DNA from: CALLMJ01 sp964493765
GTDB taxonomy: Bacteria > Bacteroidota > Bacteroidia > J057 > CALLMJ01
Length of the DNA stretch: 11,828 bases
Direction of reading: 5' to 3'
NCBI GenBank assembly: GCA_964493765.1
Contig: CAZBPK010000171.1
Span: forward strand, 1 to 11,828
Shown here: positions 1 through 7,293 of the stretch, in pieces
How the letters are laid out: each line of letters opens with the position of its first letter
Numbering within the stretch: the first letter of the stretch is position 1
Notes under the pieces: generated by a model
Told to the model about the DNA's origin: nothing
Seen by the model: only the letters and a program-made list of their open reading frames with translations
Databases searched by the model: none
Made by a program: the position numbers and the translations under genes

Positions 1-1063
1 TGGGCTTTTTTTTCACAATTTTAGGTTTATTCCCTTCTGAGGCAATACAAGCAACACATAGTTTGTAGAGTAATCTTGCTCCTACTATCTCGTTGATAGG
101 ATTTTTTTTGTTAGGGGCTACCTCCACTAAATCAAAACCTACAATTTTTTTCCCTGATTTTACAACACTATCAATTAAATAAGTAACTTCATCAAAAGAT
201 AAACCACCAGGAACAGGTGTACCTGTATCGGGACAATAATAAGGTTGCAAAGCATCTATATCTAAACTAATATAAACCTCATGCCCTAGATTTTTGATAA
301 TATCCAAAACGATACTTCCCCAAGGTCTTCCTTGAAAATACAATTCTTTTAACTTTTTGTCATAAAATGTTAAAATTCTGTGGTCAGATTGAGAAAGTTC
401 ATATTCTTGATGGCAAAAATCCCGAATACCCACTTGAACAATCTTTTTGATTGAGGTTTCTTCTAAAACATTGTACATAATAGAAGCATGAGAATAGGTA
501 AAACCTTCATAAGCATGTCTTAAATCTGCGTGGGCATCAATATGTAAAATAGAAACCTCAGGATACTTCTTTGTTACTGCTTTTATGTTTCCTAATGGCG
601 TACTATGATCACCGCCTATTAGAGCGGGTATTTTATTATCATTTAATATTTTTAAGGTTTGTTGCTCTATGCGATTATTCAGAAGTTTACATTCTTTATT
701 AATCTGTTCAAGTAACTCGTCATAAATTTCATAAGCATTAGCGGAAGAATTTTCTATGGAAGTGATATAATCTTCGGCTTGTTCTCGTAAGAACTTATTG
801 AGTTTATAAAGTTCTTTATCTATATGGAGCATGAAAATACCTTTTTCCCAAGCATTAGGCATTAAAAAATCAAAAAAATCTAACTGAGGCGAAGCCTCTA
901 AAATGGCTTTTGGTCCTTTGGCTGTACCCGATTGATATGATACGGTTACTTCCCATGGAATAGGCTGAATAATTACCTTGGCATTTTCATACTCAAAAGG
1001 TAACCCAAATATTTTCCCGTTTTTTAATCCAATTTGGTTAATATCAAAATTTTCCATTTTCAT
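1..1063 (-). CDS. Agmatinase/arginase-family ureohydrolase (3' end cut by window edge)
   Basis: A continuous frame of 354 codons with no stop before the left edge, so the C-terminus is missing. It is a Mn-dependent ureohydrolase, the family that removes urea from arginine or agmatine or acts on related guanidino compounds. The metal motifs are visible in order: GGDHS (about 150-154), DAHADLR (176-182), SLDIDALQP (266-274) and the downstream VEVAP (313-317). Together they supply the expected ligands H153, D176, H178, D180, D268 and D270. The protein is longer than a typical ~300-residue agmatinase, with an extra stretch around residues 65-140, as in Cytophagales proteins usually labelled agmatinase family. 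Substrate cannot be decided from sequence. Two in-frame starts are possible (ATG at 1063 and at 1057). A good promoter lies directly upstream, so the leader would be only a few bases. It is divergent from the lipoprotein gene. Confidence 0.88.
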   Translation of the reverse strand, partial: MKMENFDINQIGLKNGKIFGLPFEYENAKVIIQPIPWEVTVSYQSGTAKGPKAILEASPQLDFFDFLMPNAWEKGIFMLHIDKELYKLNKFLREQAEDYITSIENSSANAYEIYDELLEQINKECKLLNNRIEQQTLKILNDNKIPALIGGDHSTPLGNIKAVTKKYPEVSILHIDAHADLRHAYEGFTYSHASIMYNVLEETSIKKIVQVGIRDFCHQEYELSQSDHRILTFYDKKLKELYFQGRPWGSIVLDIIKNLGHEVYISLDIDALQPYYCPDTGTPVPGGLSFDEVTYLIDSVVKSGKKIVGFDLVEVAPNKKNPINEIVGARLLYKLCVACIASEGNKPKIVKKKP

Positions 1064-1071
1064 TACTGGGA

Positions 1072-1104
1072 CAAATATAATAAGTTTATGAATTAATTTT
1101 CAAA
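1072..1104 (-). promoter_or_regulatory. Bacteroidota-type promoter of the ureohydrolase gene
   Basis: On the minus strand TTTG (1104-1101) is followed after 21 bases by TATATTTG (1079-1072), an exact TAnnTTTG -7 element with a -33 element at accepted spacing. The octamer ends 8 bases before the ATG at 1063, so the predicted transcript is almost leaderless; use of the second ATG at 1057 would lengthen the leader slightly. Confidence 0.6.
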
Positions 1105-1144
1105 TGAAAAGTTAAAAACAATTTTATACTTAGCATAATTCAAT

Positions 1145-1152
1145 TAATTTTG
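1145..1152 (+). promoter_or_regulatory. Putative -7 promoter element of the lipoprotein gene
   Basis: TAATTTTG matches the Bacteroidota TAnnTTTG consensus and ends 14 bases before the lipoprotein ATG. No clear TTTG -33 element is seen at the right distance, so this is weaker than the divergent promoter in the same 103-base gap. Confidence 0.4.
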
Positions 1153-1166
1153 TAAAAAAAATCAAC

Positions 1167-1838
1167 ATGAAAAAATTTTTGTATATTATAGTTATATATC
1201 ATTTTAGCTTCTTGGTTTCATGTTCAAAAAAAGAATCTAAAAGCGAAAGTTCAAAAAATGAAACTATTGAAAAAGGTTTAACTATTTCAAATTCAAAATT
1301 AAGTTTAACTAAAGATTATACTTATTATTATGGTTTTGCTGATAAAGGATTAATTTTGTTTGCACTAAAATTTGGTGAAGGAAACAAAGTTTCTGAGGCT
1401 TATTATAAATCAGAAAATGATGCAGACTTAAAAAAATACGAAATTATTGAAGATAGATTAGATGGTGAACATCAATTCTTAACTTGTAAAAATGGAAACC
1501 ATGAGTTTTCAACGGATTTGTTTAGTCAAAGTATTGTTATTGATGAAAAAGAATTATCAACCTTTTTAATTTATAAAAATCCTAATGATAATCGTTCATT
1601 AATTATTGGAACAACACCTAGCTACTTACCTATTTTAGTTGGTACTCAATGGTCTGACTTACAGAAGTTAGAATGTACGCATCAAGAGGATAAAAAACAT
1701 CCCAAGTACCCAGATGCTTATGCTTGGTTTCAGTGTGGCGATAAGGAAATCGTTTGGGTTCCAAATCCTAAAGTGGAAGGAAAAACTGAAGCTTTACTCA
1801 TTGAAAATGGGAAAGAACTTATTTTTACTGATAAATAA
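1167..1838 (+). CDS. Small predicted lipoprotein of unknown function
   Basis: A 223-residue protein I do not recognise. Residues 1-18 form a lipoprotein signal peptide: two lysines, a hydrophobic stretch, then LVSC with the lipidation cysteine at C19. A lysine- and serine-rich linker (about 20-35) follows, typical of lipoproteins tethered to a membrane. The mature part is mostly polar with alternating hydrophobic residues, suggesting beta structure, and contains three further cysteines (in TCKNG, ECTHQ and FQCGD). No transmembrane segment or known catalytic motif is seen. It is flanked by a divergent ureohydrolase and, 58 bases downstream, the transketolase half-gene, but each has its own promoter-like octamer, so a shared function is not implied. 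It ends with TAA. Confidence 0.8.
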   Translation: MKKFLYIIVIYHFSFLVSCSKKESKSESSKNETIEKGLTISNSKLSLTKDYTYYYGFADKGLILFALKFGEGNKVSEAYYKSENDADLKKYEIIEDRLDGEHQFLTCKNGNHEFSTDLFSQSIVIDEKELSTFLIYKNPNDNRSLIIGTTPSYLPILVGTQWSDLQKLECTHQEDKKHPKYPDAYAWFQCGDKEIVWVPNPKVEGKTEALLIENGKELIFTDK

Positions 1839-1853
1839 TTTTCAATTATAATT

Positions 1854-1861
1854 TAATTTTG
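1854..1861 (+). promoter_or_regulatory. Putative -7 promoter element of the transketolase-dehydrogenase pair
   Basis: TAATTTTG, the same octamer as in front of the lipoprotein gene, lies 35 bases upstream of the transketolase ATG. It is an exact TAnnTTTG match; no convincing -33 TTTG is present. The gap (1839-1896) is very AT-rich, which raises the chance of a random match. Confidence 0.35.
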
Positions 1862-1896
1862 AAAATATCAATTTTTGATACAATTTTGCTACTGAA

Positions 1897-2754
1897 ATGA
1901 GTATAGAAATCAAAAATATAGATAAAGCCCAAATGGCTTATCAAATTCGTAGGGATATTGTTAGAATGGTTCATCAAGTTCAATCAGGACATCCAGGTGG
2001 TTCATTGGGGTGTGTGGAATTTTTTGTAAACTTGTTTTTTGATGTGATGAATCATAATCCTCAAAATTTTACTATGGAGGCTCATCAACAAGATATGTTT
2101 TTCTTATCCAATGGGCATATTACACCAGTATATTATAGTACTTTGGCTCGTTCTGGTTATTTTCCTATTGAAGAACTAAAAACATTTAGAAAGATTCATT
2201 CTCGTTTGCAAGGCCATCCAGCTACTTTAGAAGGATTGCCTGGAATACGTGTTGCTACAGGTTCTTTAGGGCAAGGTTTATCGGTTGCAGTGGGTGCAGC
2301 CCAAGCAAAAAAATTATTAAATGATGATTCTATTGTTTATGTTCTAACTGGAGATGGAGAACTTAACGAAGGGCAAATCTGGGAAGCCTTAATGTATGCT
2401 GCTCATCATCAAGTAGATAATCTGTTTATTACCATTGATTATAATTTACAGCAAATTGATGGTCCTACATCGGAAGTAATGAATATGGGGGATTTAAAAT
2501 CCAAATTATTATCATTTGGCTTGGAAGTTATTGAGTGTAAACAAGGTAATGATATTCAAGCAGTTCATCAGGCTTTATTAAAAGGTAAATCATTGTTGAA
2601 AAAAGGAAAACCCGTTGCAATGTTACTTCATTCCGTTATGGGACATGGAGTGAGTTTTATGGCTGGTACTCATCATTGGCATGGAATTGCTCCAAATGAT
2701 GACCAATTGCAAATTGCTTTAAATGAAAATCCTGAAACTTACGGGGATTATTAA
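1897..2754 (+). CDS. Transketolase, N-terminal (TPP-binding) subunit
   Basis: A 285-residue protein covering only the pyrophosphate/TPP-binding half of transketolase, which moves two-carbon ketol units in the non-oxidative pentose phosphate pathway. Visible motifs are GHPGGSLG (31-38), LSNGHITPVYY (70-80), the GSLGQGLS glycine loop (122-129), and the TPP/Mg motif starting at GDGELNEGQ (152-160) and closing with the conserved Asn at 183. The family's C-terminal WHG..P signature is at 261-266. A complete transketolase is about 650 residues; here the pyrimidine-binding half must come from a second gene. Split transketolases are well known in bacteria and archaea, but the partner usually sits next door. 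Here the next gene, 11 bases on, is a dehydrogenase, and no partner is in the window. The product is cytoplasmic. Confidence 0.93.
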   Translation: MSIEIKNIDKAQMAYQIRRDIVRMVHQVQSGHPGGSLGCVEFFVNLFFDVMNHNPQNFTMEAHQQDMFFLSNGHITPVYYSTLARSGYFPIEELKTFRKIHSRLQGHPATLEGLPGIRVATGSLGQGLSVAVGAAQAKKLLNDDSIVYVLTGDGELNEGQIWEALMYAAHHQVDNLFITIDYNLQQIDGPTSEVMNMGDLKSKLLSFGLEVIECKQGNDIQAVHQALLKGKSLLKKGKPVAMLLHSVMGHGVSFMAGTHHWHGIAPNDDQLQIALNENPETYGDY

Positions 2755-2765
2755 TTTCTATTTTA

Positions 2766-3767
2766 ATGAAAGCTGCAGTTTTAAAAGGTATAAACCAACC
2801 TATTGAAATTCAAGAAGTTCCTCTACCCGAATTACAAAATCATCAAGTTTTGGTAAGACTTAAGGCTTCTGCTTTTAATCATAGAGATTGGTGGATTCAG
2901 AAGGGGCTTTATGCTGGTTTAAAATTTCCTATTATTTTAGGTAGTGACGGTGCAGGTATTGTGGTGAAAGTACAAAATCCAGAACACCAGAATTGGTTAA
3001 ATCAGGAAGTAATTATTAATCCTTCTTTGGAATGGGGAGATAATGAAAGAGTGCAATCTGCAAATTATAGAATTTTAGGTTTGCCGGAAGATGGAACTTT
3101 TGCTGAATATGTAGCTATTTCTGTGAATAATATTGTGAAAAAACCCACCTATTTAACTTGGGAAGAAGCGGCTTCATTACCTCTTGCTGGTCTTACTGCA
3201 TTTAGAGCTTTGTTTACAAGAGGTGATGCCCAAAAATCCGATAATATTTTAGTTACAGGTGTAGGGGGTGGGGTTGCTCTTTTCGCTTTTCAAATGGCAA
3301 TTGCAATAGGTGCTAATGTTTGGGTTACTTCGGGTAAACAAGAAAAAATTTCAAAAGCTATTGAACTGGGTTCAAAAGGTGGAGCGAATTATAAAGTAGA
3401 AAATTGGTATAAAGATTTAAAGAAGGCTTCTGGTGGTTTTGATTTGATTATTGATTCTGCTGCTGGCAAAGACTTTAAAGAGTTGATAGAGCTTGCAAAA
3501 CCCGGTGGTAGAATTGTTTTTTATGGTGGTACAAATGGAAATTTACCCGAACTTTTACCCGCCAAAATTTTTTGGAAACAATTAGATATTAAAGGTTCAA
3601 CCATGGGTTCAGATAAGGAATTTCTTCAACTTGTTCAGTTTTTTGAAGAATTTAAAATCAAACCTGTGGTTTCGGAGTTTTTTTCTTTATTAGAAGCTGA
3701 AAAAGCAATTAGAAGACTAGACGAACCCAATCAATTTGGCAAAATTGTGATGATCAATGAGTTGTAA
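2766..3767 (+). CDS. Zinc-free medium-chain dehydrogenase (quinone oxidoreductase type)
   Basis: A 333-residue medium-chain dehydrogenase/reductase, probably NADPH-dependent and cytoplasmic. Residues 1-120 form the GroES-like substrate domain, with NHRDWW (38-43) and GSDGAG (59-64). The usual catalytic-zinc Cys (before x-R/T-D) and His (GHE) are replaced by Asn and Ser-Asp, and there is no four-cysteine structural zinc loop, so this is the zinc-free quinone-oxidoreductase branch (as in B. subtilis YogA or YhfP) and not a true alcohol dehydrogenase. The nucleotide-binding turn is VTGVGGGVA (163-171), with TSGKQEK after the second strand, a pattern common in NADPH users. Actual substrate is unknown; the frequent label zinc-binding alcohol dehydrogenase would be misleading. 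It follows the transketolase half by 11 bases and is probably co-transcribed with it. Confidence 0.88.
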   Translation: MKAAVLKGINQPIEIQEVPLPELQNHQVLVRLKASAFNHRDWWIQKGLYAGLKFPIILGSDGAGIVVKVQNPEHQNWLNQEVIINPSLEWGDNERVQSANYRILGLPEDGTFAEYVAISVNNIVKKPTYLTWEEAASLPLAGLTAFRALFTRGDAQKSDNILVTGVGGGVALFAFQMAIAIGANVWVTSGKQEKISKAIELGSKGGANYKVENWYKDLKKASGGFDLIIDSAAGKDFKELIELAKPGGRIVFYGGTNGNLPELLPAKIFWKQLDIKGSTMGSDKEFLQLVQFFEEFKIKPVVSEFFSLLEAEKAIRRLDEPNQFGKIVMINEL

Positions 3768-3829
3768 ATTTGAGTTTTGTATTCTGGTTATGTTTTCAAC
3801 CTAATAATGCTAAAAAATTGGCTACATTC

Positions 3830-6070
3830 TTACCAAATTCCTACAATTCTAAAAACATTCCAAATATTTCTGTAAAATGGAGAATACCAATTTTTTTGGG
3901 CTTGTTTTTCTTCTCTTAACCAAAAATGTAAATTACTGACAGGATATAAATAACCAAAATGATAAGCCGTATGGTCCCATCTTTTTTCTGCTAATCGTTT
4001 ATAATCATAACGATAATTTTTTTCTTGTAACCTAACCAATTCTAAAGCGTTATTTCTTATGCTATCTGCTTCTAATAGATAGTGTTTAATTTTTTGTTTT
4101 TGAAGTCTTACTAACTTATTTTTACGGTATTTCAGAATATAATTCAAAACAGCAGCCCTATGGAATGCTCTTAATCCCGTAATTTGAACTCCCCAGTCCA
4201 TTTCATTGAGGTAAGTGTTAATATCATAAAGGCTATCCATTTTTTCAGCATATTCATTTAATAAAGGAATGGTATTTTCAAGGAGGCTATCAACGACCCA
4301 GAGCCATGCCCGATTTTGCAAATACTTATAAGAATAAGGAGGTCTTGGGTGTAGTTGTTTATTAAATAAAGGAAACTCATCTGTAATAGTCATTGCAGTA
4401 AGCCATTGCATTAAATTTTTTTCTTTGAGATAGTGATTTTGCAATTTCAAATATTCTTCAAATACTTGGGCTTTTTGAGGATTTTCAACCCATTGTTGGT
4501 AGTACATGGAAGGTTTTCTTTCCCTATCTTGATAATTCCATGACCATCTAGCAATAGACCAGTCAATTAGCCAATGCCCCCATTCCCAACCCGATGTAAA
4601 AGTAACATGCCCAACAATTTGGTGGTAAACACAAGTATCAATATCTTTTAGGCGAGCAGAAAGGTAGGGTAGAAGTAATAAAGGTATGGAGTTATCAAAA
4701 GTAATCCAGTAAGCAGACTCAGGGTAGTACCAAACTTCTCTTTTTTCTTTTTCTTTCAAAAGTAGTTCATACATGTGCCTTTGGTTAGAGTTTTCATAAA
4801 CCGGTGCCTTTTCTTCTGTTAAATCATAACACATGACTGTATGAACCATTAATCCTCTCTTGGCATCTAAAGCACGTGTAGAATCATTCCATAGGAAGGT
4901 TTTATTTTTTTGAAAGGTTTCTTTTTCATCTTTTATTACATGTTGACGACCCGTTAAGTAGGTATTAGGAGCATTTTTTTCTAACCAATCTAAAATAAAT
5001 AGCCTTAATTCTTCTCTTTCAGCTTGGTTACTTCCTAAAAATTCTGCTGCTTCATGTTCAACATTTAGGTAATCTAAATTAAGAATTTTGAGTTGTTCAA
5101 GTTTTTTTTGAATTTCTTTTTTCTTTCCTTGTGTTGATTTTAATGAGTTTTTGTAGAGCTGGAAAGATTTTTGTTGAATCATGTGCAGGGATAAATCCAA
5201 GCCCATCAAAATACCTCTTGAATGACCATATTCCACAATTTTTTGGTAGTAAGGTAACCATTCTTTTAGGTTTACAGTTCTTAATAAACAAAAATCAAAA
5301 TAGTTTTGTCCATTTCTTACTAACCAATCTAAATATTCTTTGACTTCTTGAAAACCTCCATAAGCATTAGGGTCATGAAGGGGGTCTGTGAGTTCTAAAG
5401 GATGTTGGGAATGAATATGAAAACCTCTCTTTTCAAAGTAAGGTTCAACTTTCCAAATTCCTTCTAAATTTTCGGAATAAAGTTTTGTAGGAATTTTGGT
5501 GTGTTTGGGATGATAAAAATAAAAATGAAGTTTTTCTTGCAAAAGAGCGTATAAACCGTAAGTAATACCTTCTGGGGAATAAGCAGTGAGCTTGAGATTT
5601 TGGGGCTCAGAAAAATCCCATGTAAAATTTTGGTTTGGAGCAGGTGTAATAAAAATATAAGAATTTTGTTTTTTAGATTGAGGTTGTTGTAGTGTATTGA
5701 TGATAATGGAATAGTCTGATTGTAGGGGATTTTCTACAATTTTTAACGTAGGAATTTTGGTAATAAGCTCCTTAAAATCGGAAAGAGTTAAAGAAATATT
5801 GGGGTGATTTTGTAGTTCTTGAGGGACTGAAAGATATAAGTTTTGAGAAAAAATGGGTTGAAAAATAATTAAGAAATGAAGGAAAAGGGCAAAAATTGGG
5901 GAGCGCAGCTTGAAAAAGCGTGAGGGATGCGAAGGGCTTGGCACTGCCTTTTGCCGCTTTTGAAAAAAGTGGCAAAAGGATTGCTGAAACGAAGAGAAAC
6001 CCGAAGCAGCCCGACCCGTAGCGCAGCAAAGGGACACGCCCAAATACTTAATAAACTTAAAGGAATTCAT
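3830..6070 (-). CDS. Large secreted glycoside-hydrolase-like protein with an interrupted signal peptide
   Basis: A 746-residue protein of unproven function. A hydrophobic core and cleavage region (about 59-76, ending QPIFSQ) indicate export, but it lies unusually far in because a GC-rich insert encodes residues 10-58. Residues 77-205 resemble the small alpha/beta domain that precedes the barrel in GH20/GH67-type enzymes, with YSPEGITYGLYALL (164-177) and a following FYHP. From about 212 (FEKRGFHIH) a TIM-barrel-like region with many aromatics begins; NVEHEAAEF (336-344), ESAYWITFDN (451-460) and GWEWGHW (494-500) are candidate active-site or sugar-binding segments. The C-terminal 200 residues look helical. 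Family assignment is inference; it may be an uncharacterised carbohydrate-active enzyme. The ATG at 6070 is favoured because a TATCTTTG promoter octamer sits just upstream and no good internal start exists before the hydrophobic core. It ends with TAA at the convergent junction. Confidence 0.75.
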   Translation of the reverse strand: MNSFKFIKYLGVSLCCATGRAASGFSSFQQSFCHFFQKRQKAVPSPSHPSRFFKLRSPIFALFLHFLIIFQPIFSQNLYLSVPQELQNHPNISLTLSDFKELITKIPTLKIVENPLQSDYSIIINTLQQPQSKKQNSYIFITPAPNQNFTWDFSEPQNLKLTAYSPEGITYGLYALLQEKLHFYFYHPKHTKIPTKLYSENLEGIWKVEPYFEKRGFHIHSQHPLELTDPLHDPNAYGGFQEVKEYLDWLVRNGQNYFDFCLLRTVNLKEWLPYYQKIVEYGHSRGILMGLDLSLHMIQQKSFQLYKNSLKSTQGKKKEIQKKLEQLKILNLDYLNVEHEAAEFLGSNQAEREELRLFILDWLEKNAPNTYLTGRQHVIKDEKETFQKNKTFLWNDSTRALDAKRGLMVHTVMCYDLTEEKAPVYENSNQRHMYELLLKEKEKREVWYYPESAYWITFDNSIPLLLLPYLSARLKDIDTCVYHQIVGHVTFTSGWEWGHWLIDWSIARWSWNYQDRERKPSMYYQQWVENPQKAQVFEEYLKLQNHYLKEKNLMQWLTAMTITDEFPLFNKQLHPRPPYSYKYLQNRAWLWVVDSLLENTIPLLNEYAEKMDSLYDINTYLNEMDWGVQITGLRAFHRAAVLNYILKYRKNKLVRLQKQKIKHYLLEADSIRNNALELVRLQEKNYRYDYKRLAEKRWDHTAYHFGYLYPVSNLHFWLREEKQAQKNWYSPFYRNIWNVFRIVGIW
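5898..6041 (-). repeat. GC-rich dispersed-repeat-like insert inside a signal peptide
   Basis: About 144 bases (hand count ~56% G+C) stand out sharply from the AT-rich surroundings. On the minus strand it opens with GGGCGTGTCCC (6041-6031), continues through CGGGTCGGGCT and a long hairpin, and ends with ATCCCTCACGC and AAGCTGCGCTCCCC. From memory, this order of modules matches a family of short dispersed repeats found in many Flavobacteriia and Cytophagia genomes; I cannot confirm copies here because only one is in the window. Its length is a multiple of three and all three reading registers of the host gene are preserved across it. Exact ends are uncertain by a few bases. Confidence 0.6.
5947..5979. 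repeat. Perfect hairpin at the centre of the GC-rich insert
   Basis: CCTTTTGCC (5947-5955) pairs with GGCAAAAGG (5971-5979), and the inner CTTTT (5957-5961) pairs with AAAAG (5965-5969), leaving a GAA loop and one G/T position between the two stems. It is a 14-base-pair stem with one wobble on the plus strand (an A/C mismatch in minus-strand RNA). It lies within coding sequence. Confidence 0.8.
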
Positions 6071-6083
6071 TATTGACGAATGA

Positions 6084-6091
6084 CAAAGATA
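6084..6091 (-). promoter_or_regulatory. Putative -7 promoter element of the secreted glycoside-hydrolase-like gene
   Basis: TATCTTTG on the minus strand is an exact TAnnTTTG match ending 13 bases before the ATG at 6070. No clear -33 element is seen. It suggests the gene can be transcribed separately from the operon upstream, and it supports the ATG at 6070 as the native start. Confidence 0.45.
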
Positions 6092-6136
6092 ATTTTTTTC
6101 TCTAAACTCTTTTTTAAAAACTATAAGTTTTGATTT

Positions 6137-6679
6137 TTATTGAATTTGAAACAAGTTTTTCCATATCTTTTGATACTCTTGGGCAGATATTTGAGAAAGT
6201 CTTTTGTCGTTAGTTTCATGAACATCATGCTTGATTTTGGCTCCTAGTGCTTCAATTTGAGGGGTTCTTAAAATATGAATTATGGGTAATGGTGCTTGAA
6301 TGACCAATTGCTTAGGAGAATCAGGTTCAATTCCTTTTATCTTTGCAAGTGGATGAAAAAATACTGTTTGAAAAACTTTATATTGATTGTTTTTTATAAT
6401 AAATTCGTCACAAATTGCATAAAGTTGATGGAATTTGATTAAATCGTTTAAAAAATTGGGTAAAATCCATAAAGTGGTATCCATTTGTGGATGGTTATTG
6501 AGGTACTGAAGTTCTTTTAAAAATTCTTGAAAATAGTTTAAATTAGGTTTGGATTGAGTAACAGAAAATCGGATTTTTTGATTGATGTAAGGTTCTTTAG
6601 CAAAAGGACAAATATTCAAACCAATAATAATTTCTTCTAGCCAGTTTTTGATAAGGGTTAGACATTTTTTTTTATCCAT
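6137..6679 (-). CDS. DUF1415 family protein
   Basis: A 180-residue protein of the DUF1415 family, function unknown. The family hallmarks are present: an N-terminal W(L/V)EE..IGLN.CPFAK segment (13-28), TTLWILP (68-74), FFHP (107-110) followed by GIEPDSP, and the C-terminal LPIIHILR segment (131-138). The invariant Cys24 and His109 could be catalytic or metal-binding, but no activity is established. Length is near the family norm, it is predicted cytoplasmic and has no signal peptide. It lies 32 bases after the SHOCT-domain gene and is probably the last or second-last gene of the nnr operon. The downstream secreted-protein gene begins 66 bases later with its own promoter-like octamer. Confidence 0.88.
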   Translation of the reverse strand: MDKKKCLTLIKNWLEEIIIGLNICPFAKEPYINQKIRFSVTQSKPNLNYFQEFLKELQYLNNHPQMDTTLWILPNFLNDLIKFHQLYAICDEFIIKNNQYKVFQTVFFHPLAKIKGIEPDSPKQLVIQAPLPIIHILRTPQIEALGAKIKHDVHETNDKRLSQISAQEYQKIWKNLFQIQ

Positions 6680-6711
6680 ATTTAAAGGAATAAAACTAGA
6701 AAACGAAAAGA

Positions 6712-7284
6712 TTATAAACGGGAGAGTAAATCTGCTTTTTTATCTTCAAATTCAATGAGAGAAATTTTACCATCCATAAAACGTTGGTGCAGCAAATCAA
6801 TGGTAGCCATAACTTCATCTCTGAGTTCTAACCAGTTAATGGCTTCTTTATTGTAGGAGGAGTAATCTTTTTTTTCTACTAAAATTGGAATATCATTGGT
6901 TCTAGGGACATCGTTTATTGCATTAAAAACGTTTTCTAATAAAGCAGCCGCTTCTGAGTTTTGGCATTTGATTTTATTTGAAGTTAGTCTTCCGCCTTGG
7001 TTTACATCTACTTGCACAAATTTATCTCCTTTTGATGCGCCTTTAACATCTTCTAATCTTAAAGACCCTCCTTCAAAATAGCATAAAGTAGGAGTAAAAA
7101 CTACAGCACCACTGCTAAATAAACCACCGTATAAATGGCAAGCAATGACTTCTGCGGCTTGAATTTTTGAGTTGGAAGCTAATGCTTTACTTAATTTTCC
7201 TGCTGGCATGTTAGGTTTTACATAAAACTCTAACTTTTCATCGTAAGGAAATTTTCTTATAATAACGTCTGTGAAATCTTTCAT
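6712..7284 (-). CDS. SHOCT-domain protein with a PH-like N-terminal region, function unknown
   Basis: A 190-residue soluble protein. The last ~35 residues (about 155-190) have the form of a SHOCT domain: a hydrophobic helix, then FMDGKISLIEFEDKKADLL, the usual G-x-I-x-x-x-E-F-x-x-K-K pattern of this short C-terminal oligomerisation module. Residues 40-105 have alternating strands (EVIACHLYGGLFSSGAVVFT) that resemble the bacterial PH-like domains often paired with SHOCT tails; this part is a weaker, shape-based judgement. No signal peptide, membrane segment or catalytic motif is seen. It starts 9 bases after nadC ends, so translation is probably coupled to nadC, and the nonsense codon in nadC could reduce its expression. 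Role in the operon is unknown. Confidence 0.75.
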   Translation of the reverse strand: MKDFTDVIIRKFPYDEKLEFYVKPNMPAGKLSKALASNSKIQAAEVIACHLYGGLFSSGAVVFTPTLCYFEGGSLRLEDVKGASKGDKFVQVDVNQGGRLTSNKIKCQNSEAAALLENVFNAINDVPRTNDIPILVEKKDYSSYNKEAINWLELRDEVMATIDLLHQRFMDGKISLIEFEDKKADLLSRL

Positions 7285-7293
7285 AAAATCTAT

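Noticed and set aside
3768..3829. Bidirectional terminator at the convergent junction
   Set aside because: Only a 4-bp GGTT/AACC pairing with a long loop is seen and no flanking T-tract; not enough to call.
5097..5343. Small frames on both strands inside the secreted-protein gene
   Set aside because: They overlap a well-supported long gene, have low-complexity content and no upstream signals.
5772..6029. 85-residue minus-strand frame across the GC-rich block
   Set aside because: A shadow in another frame of the secreted-protein gene; it exists mainly because the block lacks stops.
6896..7081. 61-residue plus-strand frame opposite the SHOCT-domain gene
   Set aside because: Antisense shadow without promoter or recognisable product.
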